Positions 50,664 through 60,571 of a stretch of 64,000 nt of DNA are shown here, piece after piece (position 1 is the first letter of the stretch; each line of letters starts with the position of its first letter). The notes beneath the pieces were generated by a model. It was not told where the DNA came from and did not search any database. It worked only from the letters and a program-made list of their open reading frames with translations. The translations under genes were made by a program, and so were the position numbers. The DNA comes from Clostridiales bacterium (GTDB lineage Bacteria > Bacillota > Clostridia > Oscillospirales > CAG-272): assembly GCA_012840355.1 (NCBI GenBank), contig DULN01000008.1, positions 101,443 through 165,442 of the forward strand, given 5' to 3'.

Positions 50664-53417
50664 TTAATCTCTCTGGTTTAGCTCGCTGTCGCGGCTTACT
50701 ACCATTTCCATGTACTGCTGGCGGGTTATCAGCACTTTGCGTGGGTTTCTGCCGTCCGGCGGACCGACAATGCCCATCTCCTCCATGCGGTCGATGAGCT
50801 TTGCCGCGCGGCCGTATCCCAGCTTGAGCTTGCGCTGCAGTAGCGATGTCGCGATCTTGCCGTTCTCAAGCGCAAGCTCTATTGCGGGCTTTAGCATGGG
50901 GTCGAAATCGTCGTACTCGTCGGCGCCGGCATCAAACGCGCCGGCTTTTTTACCGGTGCCGCAACGCTCGGCTTCGCGTTCGATTGACTCGATTACCTCG
51001 CTGCTGTAATCGGTTTCGCCGTTGTTGCGCTTGATAAAGTCGACGACCGCCTCGACTTCCTGCTCGGAAACATACGCGCCTTGCACCCTGATGGGCTTTA
51101 TGCTCCCCACCGGCGCGTACAGCATGTCGCCGCGCCCGATGAGCTTCTCCGCACCGGACATGTCTATTATGACGCGGCTGTCGGTCTGCGATGATACCGT
51201 AAACGCTATCCGCGAGGGGATGTTGGCTTTGATAAGGCCGGTTATGACGTCGACCGACGGGCGCTGCGTGCCTATAATCAGGTGCATGCCTGCGGCGCGC
51301 GCTTTCTGCGCGAGCCGGCATATCGAGTTTTCGACATCGTCGGGCGCAGTCATCATCAGGTCGGCTAGCTCGTCGATTACGATTACAATATAGGGCAAAA
51401 ACTCTTTTTCGGGGTCGTCTTTGGTGAGGGCATTATACCCTTTTATATCGCGCGCGCCGACCGACTCGATAAGGTCGAACCGGCGTTCCATTTCAGTAAC
51501 CGCCCAGTATAGCGCGCCTGCGGCTTTCTTCGGGTCGGAGACGACCGGCACGAGCAGGTGCGGCAGTCCGTTGTATATGTTAAGCTCTACTTTCTTAGGG
51601 TCGACTAAAATCAGTTTTACTTCGTCGGGCGTCGCTTTGTACAGCAGGCTTACAAGCATGCTGTTGATGCAGACCGACTTGCCCATGCCGGTCGCGCCTG
51701 CGATGAGCAGGTGCGGCATTTTTGAAATGTCAAGGTACACCGGCTCGCCTGCGACGTCCATGCCGAGCGCGACGGTAAGCTTGCTTGTAGCCTGCATGAA
51801 TTTGTGGTTTTCAATCAGCTCGCGTGCATAGACTATTGATACCACACGGTTGGGCACCTCTATGCCGACGGCGGATTTGCCGGGTATCGGCGCTTCTATC
51901 CTCACGCCCGAGGTGGCGAGGTTCAGCGCGATGTCGTCGACGAGGTTGGCTATCGCGCGCACGCGGACGCCCTCTTCGGGCACAAGCTCATAGCGCGTTA
52001 TTGTCGGTCCGCGCGAAACATTGACAATGCGGGTGCGCACCTTAAAGCTGCGAAGGGTTTCGACAAGCTTCACCGCGTTGGAATGCAGTTCCTCGCTGAC
52101 GTCGGTGTTTTTGGGCGCCGGCTCGGCGTGTAGCAGCGAAATCGGCGGGAAAGAGTACTTAGGCCTTTCAGCCGCCACGCGCTCCCGCACATTTTTCGGC
52201 TCCTCGGAAGGCACCGCGGCGCCGCGCTTGACGTTAAGCGTAATGTCGGCCTCAGTTCCCTCTTCGCCGCCAAAGCCGGCTTGGCTTTTACCGTCGGCTG
52301 AAGCAAAGCCCATCGAGCGGGGGCGGGTTTCGCCGAACTTCTTTATAAAATCTAGCCCGTCGTCCTCGCCGTCGCCGAAAATCTCATGTAGCCCGGGCTC
52401 GGGGGCGGCTTGCGCTTCCCTTTTTCTTTCGGACTTGCCTAAGTCGAGTGGCTTTAATTTCTCAGAGGTCATCCCGGGCTCAAGGTCTTGCTGCTCAGCC
52501 GGAATGTCAAACGGCGGGGCGTCGTCTTGTCTGCCCCCCTCTTTTTCTTTCATCGCCGCATCGAATATTGCGGGATCAATGGCAGGCTCAAAATCTTCGT
52601 TTTGGGCGGTTTCTGCGCCCCCGGCTGGTTTGCCCTCTTCATCCTCGTCGTCATTATATATGAAGACGCCTTTTGATTTTTTATGCTCGGATGATGCGGG
52701 CTGGCTGCCATTTGCTACTGTGACCGGCACAGCAGGTGCGGAAGGCTCTACCGGCGGCTTGTTTAAATATACTTTCCGCGCTTCGGCTTCGGCACGCTCG
52801 GCGCGCAGCCTTTCCTTTTGTTCATAGAGCTTGTAGGCAATCCAAATTCGTACCGCGTGCGGCGTAAGCCCCAGCAGGAAAAGCGCGAAAATCAAAAGTA
52901 GCGAGATTACCACCAGCAGCATGCCGACCCGGCCGATGCATTTTAAGAGCGCCTGGCCCAAAAGGCCGCCTATGACGCCGCCGCCGCGGCGATCAAGGCC
53001 GGCCTTCCAAAGCTCTTTTATGCTGAACGTATCCGGTCCGCCGGTCTGCATAAGGCTTGCCGTGCATAGCAGGCAGATACCGGCGAAAATGAGCTTTGTA
53101 TGTATCCTATAAGCCTCATAGTCCTGCTTCCACAGCGCCGCTATTATTACAATAAACACTGGAATGGTATAGGCGGCGGACGAAAACAGGCCATAAAGCA
53201 CATCCGAGAGCCACGAGCCGAAATACCCGGTTGCCTCGGATGAGATGAAGCAAACTGTTACAAACAGCGCTACGAGCACAAGTATCGGCGGCACTATTTG
53301 AGCGGTGAGATCTTCCTTTGAGCGTGGGATTGGGGAGGGTTTCGGCGCCGCCTTTGCGCCCGTGCGCGGTTTTGCGGAACTTCTTGTGCCTTTGCTTCGT
53401 TTGCTAGTTTGTGGCAT
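50664..53417 (-). CDS. ftsK: DNA translocase FtsK/SpoIIIE
   Basis: 917 residues. Four N-terminal membrane helices (residues 35-190), a long acidic, low-complexity linker (200-430), then the motor: beta domain (SRGPTITRYELVPEEGVRV), Walker A LIAGATGMGKSVCINSML near residue 570, Walker B IVIVIDELADLMM, and a C-terminal winged-helix gamma domain (LLQRKLKLGYGRAAKLIDRM). It pumps DNA through the division or sporulation septum. In this spore-former it probably performs the SpoIIIE role too. About 50 bases after uppP. Confidence 0.95.
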   Translation of the reverse strand: MPQTSKRSKGTRSSAKPRTGAKAAPKPSPIPRSKEDLTAQIVPPILVLVALFVTVCFISSEATGYFGSWLSDVLYGLFSSAAYTIPVFIVIIAALWKQDYEAYRIHTKLIFAGICLLCTASLMQTGGPDTFSIKELWKAGLDRRGGGVIGGLLGQALLKCIGRVGMLLVVISLLLIFALFLLGLTPHAVRIWIAYKLYEQKERLRAERAEAEARKVYLNKPPVEPSAPAVPVTVANGSQPASSEHKKSKGVFIYNDDEDEEGKPAGGAETAQNEDFEPAIDPAIFDAAMKEKEGGRQDDAPPFDIPAEQQDLEPGMTSEKLKPLDLGKSERKREAQAAPEPGLHEIFGDGEDDGLDFIKKFGETRPRSMGFASADGKSQAGFGGEEGTEADITLNVKRGAAVPSEEPKNVRERVAAERPKYSFPPISLLHAEPAPKNTDVSEELHSNAVKLVETLRSFKVRTRIVNVSRGPTITRYELVPEEGVRVRAIANLVDDIALNLATSGVRIEAPIPGKSAVGIEVPNRVVSIVYARELIENHKFMQATSKLTVALGMDVAGEPVYLDISKMPHLLIAGATGMGKSVCINSMLVSLLYKATPDEVKLILVDPKKVELNIYNGLPHLLVPVVSDPKKAAGALYWAVTEMERRFDLIESVGARDIKGYNALTKDDPEKEFLPYIVIVIDELADLMMTAPDDVENSICRLAQKARAAGMHLIIGTQRPSVDVITGLIKANIPSRIAFTVSSQTDSRVIIDMSGAEKLIGRGDMLYAPVGSIKPIRVQGAYVSEQEVEAVVDFIKRNNGETDYSSEVIESIEREAERCGTGKKAGAFDAGADEYDDFDPMLKPAIELALENGKIATSLLQRKLKLGYGRAAKLIDRMEEMGIVGPPDGRNPRKVLITRQQYMEMVVSRDSELNQRD

Positions 53418-53466
53418 TTATCTTCCCTTTTTACCGATTACCTTGGTTTTTGTTTGCCATCGGGCA

Positions 53467-54288
53467 TTATCCGAAAATCATCGCGAGGGCGCCGACGATG
53501 ACGCAGTAAATTGAAAATACCCTGAAGTTCGATTTTTTGGAGATATACATGAGGAGCTTCATCGCGGCTATGCCGGTCAAAAGAGCCGCAGCCATCCCGC
53601 AGATATAGGCGAAGATATCGCTTTTCGGTACCGGCGTTTCAAACAGCTCGGGCACCGCCAAAATGTTCGCGCCGATTATCGCGGGTATGGACAATATAAA
53701 TGAGAATTTTACCGCATAGTCTCGCCTGAACCCGCACAGCAGCCCGCCGGTTATTGTTGAGCCGGATCTTGAAAGCCCGGGAAGCAAAGCGCAAAGCTGG
53801 CAAAGCCCCACGACGAGCGCGTCGGAGTATTTCGCGTTTTCCGCGCCTTTGTCGCCGCGTGCGAGAAAGTCGGATATAAAAAGCACAAGCCCGTTGAAAA
53901 TGAGAATCGCGCCGATAGCTTTGGTGTAACCATATATTATTTCGACGTAGTCTTTTAAAAATACCGCGGCTACGAGCGGCAGTGTTGCGACAATGAGCAT
54001 TATCACCATTCGCTCGTCCGGGTCAAGCTCGTGCAGCCTGTGTGACGTCGCTTTCCTGAGCAGCGAAAAAAACGCGCGGATGAGGTTTAGGATGTCGCGC
54101 CAGAAGACGATGCACACCGCAATAAGCGTCGCAAGATGCAAGAGGATATCAAATACAAAGTAGTTTGTTTCGACGTCCTCCATGCCGAACATGTTCTGCA
54201 TGATGCAAAGGTGGCCGGAACTTGAGATCGGTAAAAATTCAGTCAGCCCCTGAATTATACCGACCAGAATTGCGAATAATACCGACAT
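53467..54288 (-). CDS. uppP: Undecaprenyl-diphosphatase
   Basis: 273 residues with about eight helices. Motifs: GIIQGLTEFLPISSSGHLCI and the second catalytic region LLPGLSRSGSTITGGLLCGF. It dephosphorylates undecaprenyl diphosphate at the membrane so that the lipid carrier can be reused in peptidoglycan synthesis; loss gives bacitracin sensitivity. It heads a seven-gene minus-strand run. The ribosome site GGAGGG is 11 bases from the ATG. Confidence 0.95.
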   Translation of the reverse strand: MSVLFAILVGIIQGLTEFLPISSSGHLCIMQNMFGMEDVETNYFVFDILLHLATLIAVCIVFWRDILNLIRAFFSLLRKATSHRLHELDPDERMVIMLIVATLPLVAAVFLKDYVEIIYGYTKAIGAILIFNGLVLFISDFLARGDKGAENAKYSDALVVGLCQLCALLPGLSRSGSTITGGLLCGFRRDYAVKFSFILSIPAIIGANILAVPELFETPVPKSDIFAYICGMAAALLTGIAAMKLLMYISKKSNFRVFSIYCVIVGALAMIFG

Positions 54289-54413
54289 GTGGCGTCGTGC
54301 CCTCCGATGGCAATAGAAAGATATATTAGCGATATACTATATATAATAGCAGATTACCCCTAAAATTACAAGTGAATTATAAAATCGCACTGTAAAATGT
54401 TTATAAATTTAAA

Positions 54414-54794
54414 ATGAAATTAAAAAATATTATTATCAAGGACATACTCCTGGGCATTGCGGGCGCCATATCCGGCTTTTTGTCGGGGATGCTCGGCGCG
54501 GGCGGGGGTATGGTGGCGCTTTTTTCGCTCGCGCTGCTTTGCCCTGAGGAAGAGGCGCGCGACAGGTTCGCGGCGACAATTTGCGCGGTGCTGCCGATGA
54601 CGGTAGTATCCTCCTGCTTTTACCTTTTGCGCGGCGGACTTTTATTCTCCGAGGCTGTGCCTTACCTTCTCCCCGGCGCGATTGGTGGGCTACTCGGAGG
54701 GCTTGCGCTCGGCAAACTGCCAATGGTGTGGATTAGAAGGGCCTTGGCTGCGATTATGCTCATCTCGGGGCTTGCGATGGTGTTCGGCTTATGA
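54414..54794 (+). CDS. TauE/SafE (TSUP) transporter, N-terminal half
   Basis: 126 residues, about four membrane helices. The family motif LLGIAGAISGFLSGMLGAGG opens it and GAIGGLLGGLALGKLP closes it. TauE/SafE proteins export sulfite or organosulfur anions. Normal members are about 250 residues in one chain; here the second half is a separate gene overlapping as ATGA. No ribosome site is evident before this ATG, so the start is not certain. Confidence 0.82.
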   Translation: MKLKNIIIKDILLGIAGAISGFLSGMLGAGGGMVALFSLALLCPEEEARDRFAATICAVLPMTVVSSCFYLLRGGLLFSEAVPYLLPGAIGGLLGGLALGKLPMVWIRRALAAIMLISGLAMVFGL

Positions 54795-55153
54795 GCTATG
54801 TGTTTGATTTTGCCGCAGCGCTGCTCGCCGCAGCGCTGACCGGCATGGGCGTAGGCGGCGGAGGGATACTAGTTTTATGGCTCACATTTGTGATGGGCGT
54901 CGAGCAGCTGTCGGCGCAAGGCATTAACATCGTGTTTTATATATGCGCATCAGCGGCGTCGCTTATAGTGCATATAAAAAACAGAAAGCTGCCCGTAGTC
55001 CCAGTGCTTATTATGGCTGGGACTGGCGCAGTGGGGGCAGTTGGGGGCTGCATAGTCGCCGACATTATTGAAGCCGACCTGTTGCGCAGGCTGTTCGGAG
55101 GGCTGCTCGCCGTTGCGGGGGTTGTGCTGCTTTTTAGAAGAGGCGAAAACTAA
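54791..55153 (+). CDS. TauE/SafE (TSUP) transporter, C-terminal half
   Basis: 120 residues, about four helices. The second family repeat opens with LAAALTGMGVGGGGILVLWL and includes SAQGINIVFYICASAASLIVH and the closing RLFGGLLAVAGVVLLFRRGE. Its ATG lies in the overlap with the first half, so the two are made in equal amounts and probably pair to form a full transporter. Substrate unknown. Confidence 0.82.
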   Translation: MSYVFDFAAALLAAALTGMGVGGGGILVLWLTFVMGVEQLSAQGINIVFYICASAASLIVHIKNRKLPVVPVLIMAGTGAVGAVGGCIVADIIEADLLRRLFGGLLAVAGVVLLFRRGEN

Positions 55154-55222
55154 AGCGGGCAAGTACCCCATGTTAATATAGCCCGTAGGGCGGGCGGAAT
55201 TTGTAAAATTTTCGTAAAAATA

Positions 55223-55250
55223 TTGCATCCTTTAAAATTTTTGATATAAT
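55223..55250 (+). promoter_or_regulatory. Promoter of pheST
   Basis: TTGCAT, 16 bases, TATAAT; initiation near 55257. Confidence 0.75.
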
Positions 55251-55256
55251 TAATAA

Positions 55257-55551
55257 ATAAGACAAAATTATAACCCTAAAAACGCGGTGACGGGGTTTGG
55301 CGGAGCGCAGAAAAGCGGCATACAGAGAGGCCGGCCGCGGCTGAAAGCCGGCTTGCCGTGGCGCAAAAGCATTTCGCCCCTGAGCGGCGCGGGTGAAAGC
55401 CGAGACCATACCCGGGCTGGTAGCCTGCGACGGCGTGACGGCCGTTACACCGTCGGAGAGTGTTTGCTTTCGCAAAAATAAAGGTGGTACCGCGGAGCCC
55501 TGCATTTCGGCTTCGTCCTTTTCGCATGCGCGATTGGGACGAAGCCTTTTT
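55257..55551 (+). promoter_or_regulatory. T-box riboswitch of pheST
   Basis: A leader of about 295 bases with ACAGAGAG in stem I, a putative TTC (Phe) specifier at 55373-55375, the T-box AAGGTGGTACCGCGG near 55481-55495, and a terminator GGCTTCGTCC...GGACGAAGCC with TTTTT at 55547. Uncharged tRNA-Phe should stabilise the antiterminator and switch on pheST. Confidence 0.94.
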
Positions 55552-55622
55552 AGTTTAAGCGTTTTTGGCTACGGCGGCAATAATACAAGAGAAAAAATAC
55601 GATAGATTTTCCGGAGGACAGT

Positions 55623-56645
55623 ATGATTGAAAAACTAAATGAAATCCGCAGGCAGCTTACCGAGCTGCTTGCCAAAGAAGATGTGGACGAAAAAACGCTT
55701 GAGGAGCTACGCATACGTTTTCTCGGCAAAAAGGGCGAGCTTACCGCAGTTCTGCGCGGCATGGGCTCGCTCCCGCCCGAGGAGCGCCCGAAAGTAGGTC
55801 AGTACGCGAACGAGCTGCGCGAGGAGTTCGAGCGCATGCTCGAAGAAAAGGGTGCGGCTCTGCGCGAACGTGCGCGGCAGGAAAAGCTCGAGCGCGAGCG
55901 CATCGACGTTACGGCGCCCGGGCGCACACCTAAGATCGGCAGGCGCCACCCGCTTGAATCGACTCGCATTGAGATGTGCGAGATTTTCCGCTCGATGGGG
56001 TTTGACATTGTCGAGGGGCCGGAGGTTGAGTACGCTTACTACAACTTCGACGCGCTCAACACGCCGGAAAACCACCCCTCAAGGGACCTGACCGACACTT
56101 TCTATATCACCGAAAATATCCTTTTGCGCACTCAGACCTCGCCGGTGCAGGTACGGACGATGGAGCAGCGCAAGCCGCCGATAAAAATTGTCGCTCCCGG
56201 GCGCGTTTACCGCAGCGACGAGGTCGACGCGACGCACTCGCCGCTCTTCCACCAGCTTGAGGGGCTTGTCGTAGACAAGCACATTACGATGGGCGACCTT
56301 AAGGGCGTGCTCGAGCTGTTTGCGCAGAAAATGTTCGGGCCGGGCTCGAGGATCCGCTTCCGCCCGCACCATTTCCCGTTTACAGAGCCTTCGGCTGAGG
56401 TCGACGTGTCCTGCTTCGTCTGCGGCGGCAAGGGCTGCCGCGTCTGCAAGGGCGAGGGCTGGATCGAGATACTTGGCTCGGGCGTTGTGCACCCGAACGT
56501 GCTGCGAGCCGGCGGCATCGACCCAAATATCTACAGCGGCTTTGCGTTCGGTATGGGCATCGAGCGCATAGCGATGATCCGCTACGGAATCGACGACATG
56601 CGGCTGCTTTACGAAAACGACATTAGGTTCCTTGCGCAGTTCTGA
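55623..56645 (+). CDS. pheS: Phenylalanyl-tRNA synthetase alpha subunit
   Basis: 340 residues, class II aminoacyl-tRNA synthetase. The N-terminal coiled coil (residues 1-100) binds tRNA; motif 2 is [20 protein letters not shown], and the catalytic core includes [18 protein letters not shown] and motif 3 [19 protein letters not shown] CxxC pair ([12 protein letters not shown]) lies at 253-264, a possible zinc site. It charges tRNA-Phe with PheT as an alpha2beta2 tetramer. The ribosome site GGAGGACAGT precedes the ATG. Confidence 0.97.
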   Translation: MIEKLNEIRRQLTELLAKEDVDEKTLEELRIRFLGKKGELTAVLRGMGSLPPEERPKVGQYANELREEFERMLEEKGAALRERARQEKLERERIDVTAPGRTPKIGRRHPLESTRIEMCEIFRSMGFDIVEGPEVEYAYYNFDALNTPENHPSRDLTDTFYITENILLRTQTSPVQVRTMEQRKPPIKIVAPGRVYRSDEVDATHSPLFHQLEGLVVDKHITMGDLKGVLELFAQKMFGPGSRIRFRPHHFPFTEPSAEVDVSCFVCGGKGCRVCKGEGWIEILGSGVVHPNVLRAGGIDPNIYSGFAFGMGIERIAMIRYGIDDMRLLYENDIRFLAQF

Positions 56646-56677
56646 TAAACGATAACCAAAAGAAAGGTACGGTCAAT

Positions 56678-59095
56678 ATGATTTTATCGCTTGAATGGCT
56701 ATCCGAATTTGTGGACATAGAAGGCATATCGGTTAAAGAATTTTCCGACGTAATGACGATGACCGGCTCGAAGGTAGAGGGCTGGGAAGAGCTTGGCGCG
56801 GATATAAAGAATGTTGTCGCGGGCCGCATACTTTCGCTTGAGCGGCACCCCGACTCCGACCATCTTTGGGTTTGCAAGGTCGACATAGGCGAGCCGGAGC
56901 CCCGTCAGATTGTAACCGGCGCGCAAAACCTATATGTAGGCGCAATTGTGCCGGTCGCCGCCGCGCCTGCTGAGCTTCCGGGCGGAGTGAAGATAAACAA
57001 GGCGAAGCTGCGCGGCGTCGAGTCCGACGGAATGCTCTGCTCTATCTCCGAGTTGGGGCTTACCGAGCGTGAGATGCCCGGCGCGGTGGAAGACGGCATC
57101 TTTATACTCTCCGACGCCGGCATTGAAGGCGTAAAGCCCGGCGACGACATCCCCTCGGCGCTGAGGATGCGCGACATAGCCGTCGAGTTTGAGATAACGC
57201 CCAACCGGCCTGACTGCCTTTCGGTTATCGGGCTTGCGCGCGAGGCGGGCGCGTCGCTTGGCAAAAAGCCGCGCTGGCATACCCCGTCTGTGCGAGGATC
57301 GGACGGCAAGACGGGCGACTATATATCCGTTAGCATCAAAGCACCCGAGCTTTGCCCCCGCTACACCGCGCGTGTGGTGAAAAACGTCAAAATCAGCCCC
57401 TCTCCGCTTTGGATGCGCATGAGGTTGCGCGCCGCGGGAGTTCGCCCGATAAACAACATCGTCGACATCACAAACTATGTGATGCTTGAGTACGGCCAGC
57501 CGATGCACGCGTTCGACTATGCCTGCCTGCACGGCAAAAAAATCATTGTACGCGAAGCCGAGGAAGGCGAGCAGTTCAGAACGCTTGACGGCACCGACCA
57601 TACGCTTAGAAAAGGCATGCTCGTCATTGCCGACGAGGAGCGCGCGGTCGCGCTCGCCGGCATAATGGGCGGCGAAAACAGCGAGATTACCGAAAACACG
57701 ACTACGGTAGTGTTCGAGAGCGCCAATTTCGAGCCGAGCCAGGTAAGGCTTACCTCACGTGCGCTTGGAGTGCGTACAGAAAGCTCGAGCCGCTTTGAGA
57801 AAGGGCTCGACCCTGAAAACACGTTGCCGGCTATCCAGCGCGCCTGCGAGCTTGTCGAACTGCTCGGTGCCGGCGAAGTGGTCGGCGGGCCCGATGACTA
57901 TATCGACGTTTATCCGGGCAAAAAAGAGCCGCGCACCCTCCCGCTCAATGCCGTGCGCATAAACCAGCTGCTCGGGCTATCGCTCGATGCCGATGCGATG
58001 GCGGAGATACTCCGCTCGCTCGAGTTCGATGTGCGCAAGGTTGGCGACTCGTACGAGGTCGGCGTGCCGTCGTGGCGAGGCGACGTCGAGGGGGTAAACG
58101 ACCTTGCCGAAGAGGTGCTGCGGATTTATGGCTACGACAAAATCGCCTCGACGCTGTTTACTTCGGGGGTCAGCGTCGGCAGCATGTCGGATAGGCTCGC
58201 TTGCCGCGAACAGATTAGCGACCTTTTAATCAATCTTGGGCTTTATGAAACCTGCACGTTTTCGTTTGTGTCGCCCAAGATTTTCGATATGGTCCGCGTG
58301 CCCGCCGGCTCGCCGCTGCGCGACGCGGTAAGGCTGCTCAACCCGCTCGGCGAGGACACCTCCATCATGCGCACGATGCTTTTGCCGTCGGTGCTCGAGG
58401 CGCTGGCACACAACTACAGCCACCGTATCCCCGAGTGCGCGCTGTTTGAAAACGCGCCTGTATACATCAACCGCGGCAAAGATAACTTGCCCGACGAGCC
58501 TGTGCGCATCGCGATTGCGATGTACGGGCCAAATGATGATTTTTACTCGCTCAAGGGCATCTGCGAGGCGATATTGGGAAGCCTCGGCATAACCGGCGCC
58601 CGGTATGTGGCGACTTCGGATAATCTCACTTATCACCCCGGCCGCTGCGCGACGATTAAGCTCGGCGATGCAGTGCTCGGCGTGCTTGGCGAGCTGCATC
58701 CAGAGGTGCTTGAGAATTTCGAGTTTGACATACCGGTATACGGTGCCGAACTCGACTTTGAAGCCCTCTTTGCCGCGCGCTCGACCGAGCGCCGCTATGT
58801 GCCGCTGCCAAGGTTCCCTGCTGTGTCGCGCGACCTTGCGTTTGTCTGCGACGAGCGTCTTGAATCGCAGTCTGTCGCCGACGTAGTCGCCGAAGTTTGC
58901 GGGGCGTTGCTTGAAAATATTAAGCTGTTCGACGTCTACCGCTCGCCGCAGCTTGGCGATGGCAAAAAGAGCCTTGCGTTTGCGCTGACGCTGCGTGCGG
59001 CAGACCGCACGCTATCGGACGAAGAGGTTGACGAGCTGCTCGGCCGCGCGGTCGATGCGGTGCGCGAGAAGCTCGGCGCTCAGCTGAGGCTGTGA
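56678..59095 (+). CDS. pheT: Phenylalanyl-tRNA synthetase beta subunit
   Basis: 805 residues, the usual length. N-terminal OB/tRNA-binding domain (ILSLERHPDSDHLWVCKVDI), B3/B4 editing domain (TRALGVRTESSSRFEKGLDP) and B5 domain, and a C-terminal anticodon-binding RRM-like domain (RYVPLPRFPAVSRDLAFV). It pairs with PheS, proofreads mischarged Tyr and binds tRNA-Phe. It follows pheS by 32 bases and ends at a strong terminator. Confidence 0.97.
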   Translation: MILSLEWLSEFVDIEGISVKEFSDVMTMTGSKVEGWEELGADIKNVVAGRILSLERHPDSDHLWVCKVDIGEPEPRQIVTGAQNLYVGAIVPVAAAPAELPGGVKINKAKLRGVESDGMLCSISELGLTEREMPGAVEDGIFILSDAGIEGVKPGDDIPSALRMRDIAVEFEITPNRPDCLSVIGLAREAGASLGKKPRWHTPSVRGSDGKTGDYISVSIKAPELCPRYTARVVKNVKISPSPLWMRMRLRAAGVRPINNIVDITNYVMLEYGQPMHAFDYACLHGKKIIVREAEEGEQFRTLDGTDHTLRKGMLVIADEERAVALAGIMGGENSEITENTTTVVFESANFEPSQVRLTSRALGVRTESSSRFEKGLDPENTLPAIQRACELVELLGAGEVVGGPDDYIDVYPGKKEPRTLPLNAVRINQLLGLSLDADAMAEILRSLEFDVRKVGDSYEVGVPSWRGDVEGVNDLAEEVLRIYGYDKIASTLFTSGVSVGSMSDRLACREQISDLLINLGLYETCTFSFVSPKIFDMVRVPAGSPLRDAVRLLNPLGEDTSIMRTMLLPSVLEALAHNYSHRIPECALFENAPVYINRGKDNLPDEPVRIAIAMYGPNDDFYSLKGICEAILGSLGITGARYVATSDNLTYHPGRCATIKLGDAVLGVLGELHPEVLENFEFDIPVYGAELDFEALFAARSTERRYVPLPRFPAVSRDLAFVCDERLESQSVADVVAEVCGALLENIKLFDVYRSPQLGDGKKSLAFALTLRAADRTLSDEEVDELLGRAVDAVREKLGAQLRL

Positions 59096-59115
59096 AATTG
59101 AGCTTATAATATTTT

Positions 59116-59144
59116 AGCCCGAGGGATTACCCTCGGGCTTTTTT
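59116..59144. terminator. Terminator of pheST
   Basis: AGCCCGAGGG/CCCTCGGGCT perfect 10-bp stem, 4-base loop, then TTTTTT. It lies between convergent genes. Confidence 0.92.
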
Positions 59145-59146
59145 GT

Positions 59147-59992
59147 TTATAGTAGCCTTACCGTATGCGTGCGTACGATAGTTTCGCCGGGCGCCGCGAC
59201 GATGATACCCAGCTTTTCAAGTATGCAGCCGGTGGAGTCTACAAAGTCGGGCAGCCCACACCACGGCTCGATGCAGATATAAGGCGCGCCGCACTTTTGC
59301 CAGATGAGAAGGTATTGGAACCCGTCGAACCGCACCGCAACCCCGCGCCCGGTCGGCTTGTGGCGGAGCGTTACGGCGCGCGACTTTACGTCGGTAAAGA
59401 CCAGCGCGTCGACCTCGAAGTATTTCGGGTCGAGCGCAAGCGTATCCCCAGATAAAACCGGCACTTTGTTATGGCTGAGCAAGTTGCCCTCAACAATGTT
59501 TGAGCCAAGCTCTTCGTATTTTTCGAACACCAGCTCGTACTCGGATATGCCTTCGGGGCAGGCGTATGCCTCGTGCGCGCCGACCGAAAAAGGCATAGGC
59601 CGCGTGTCTTTGTTAGTAACTATATAGTCGGTCACAAGAGTGTCGCCAATAAGCGTAAACCGCGCGCGGAACTCAAACGCGAATGGGTAGCCTTCACGTG
59701 TTTCTTCGTCGTCACGCAAAAGCAACACTGCCCAGTCGGCTCCGGCTGCTTCAACGGTAAATTCTTTGCGCCGCGCGAAGCCGTGCTTGGGGAGCTTATA
59801 GCGTTTGCCGTCGTACTCGTACTCGTCGCCGTCAAGCCCGCCGCAGATTGGGAAAAGGATTGGCGCGCGTCCGCTCCAGTATTCGGGCCTGCCGTCCCAA
59901 AGGTATTCTGTGCCGCCTTTTATTAAGCTCTGCAGCTCGGCGCCGAGCTCGGCTATCTCGGCGGATATTATCCCGTTTGATATTTTTATCAT
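59147..59992 (-). CDS. Aldose 1-epimerase-family protein
   Basis: 281 residues, galactose-mutarotase-like beta-sandwich. Motifs: LGAELQSLIKGGTEYLWDGR, APILFPICGGLDGDEYEY, and the catalytic-type His region MPFSVGAHEAYACP and CIEPWCGLPDFVDS. Members interconvert alpha and beta anomers of hexoses or hexose phosphates. The ATG at 59992 fits the family N-terminus and has AGAGG upstream. Substrate not assignable; related to the YeaD/LacX-like branch. Monocistronic. Confidence 0.88.
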   Translation of the reverse strand: MIKISNGIISAEIAELGAELQSLIKGGTEYLWDGRPEYWSGRAPILFPICGGLDGDEYEYDGKRYKLPKHGFARRKEFTVEAAGADWAVLLLRDDEETREGYPFAFEFRARFTLIGDTLVTDYIVTNKDTRPMPFSVGAHEAYACPEGISEYELVFEKYEELGSNIVEGNLLSHNKVPVLSGDTLALDPKYFEVDALVFTDVKSRAVTLRHKPTGRGVAVRFDGFQYLLIWQKCGAPYICIEPWCGLPDFVDSTGCILEKLGIIVAAPGETIVRTHTVRLL

Positions 59993-60161
59993 CTTGCATC
60001 CTCTCGCTTTATTTGCACATCCGTGCCCGGCACGGCTATGCAAGTTTTAAGGCTATTTAATTTTAAACCGGCCGGGCGGCTTTGTCAATCGCATGCGTAA
60101 GGATGGTGCTGCATAGCCGCTATTTTGGCGGGCAAATTTTAAGATTTTCAGTGCCGCGCTC

Positions 60162-60190
60162 TTGACAAATGTCCTATTCTGTGGTATAAT
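60162..60190 (+). promoter_or_regulatory. Promoter of tRNA-Pro
   Basis: TTGACA, 17 bases, TATAAT, a perfect consensus about 22 bases before the tRNA. Confidence 0.88.
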
Positions 60191-60211
60191 GTGTCGCACG
60201 CGGATAGATGA

Positions 60212-60288
60212 CGGGGTGTGGCTCAGTTCGGTAGAGCGCTTGGTTCGGGACCAAGAGGCCGGAGGTTCAAATCCTCTCACTCCGACCA
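60212..60288 (+). tRNA. tRNA-Pro (CGG)
   Basis: 77 bases. Acceptor CGGGGTG/CACTCCG, D-arm GGCTCAGTTCGGTAGAGC, anticodon stem-loop CTTGGTTCGGGACCAAG with anticodon CGG, T-arm GGTTCAAATCC and encoded CCA. Confidence 0.96.
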
Positions 60289-60309
60289 ACGGCATCCTCC
60301 GCGGGTGTT

Positions 60310-60338
60310 GCATCTCACAGATAGTGAGATGCTTTTTT
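60310..60338 (+). terminator. Terminator of tRNA-Pro
   Basis: GCATCTCAC/GTGAGATGC stem followed by TTTTTTATTTTT. A second hairpin, CGCCTTCGC/GCGAAGGCG with a T-run, follows at 60352-60382. Confidence 0.9.
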
Positions 60339-60351
60339 ATTTTTATATCTG

Positions 60352-60382
60352 CGCCTTCGCTTCACCGCGAAGGCGTTTTTTT
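60352..60382 (+). terminator. Second terminator hairpin after tRNA-Pro
   Basis: CGCCTTCGC/GCGAAGGCG stem, 6-base loop, then TTTTTTT. Confidence 0.8.
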
Positions 60383-60476
60383 CACCCTCGCAGGCTCGCG
60401 GGGGCAATATTGTTGGGAATAAATAGCTACAATTGTGCTTATTTTATCAGAATTATATAAAATTTAAAAAGATGTA

Positions 60477-60504
60477 TTGCAATTATTGTGAATGTATGTA
60501 TAAT
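60477..60504 (+). promoter_or_regulatory. Promoter of the solute-binding lipoprotein gene
   Basis: TTGCAA, 16 bases, TATAAT, about 68 bases before the ATG. Confidence 0.7.
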
Positions 60505-60571
60505 ATATTTACCAAACTAATTGTGGGCGCAACCCGATCCCACACCGCAATAACGGAACAGGAGGATTACT

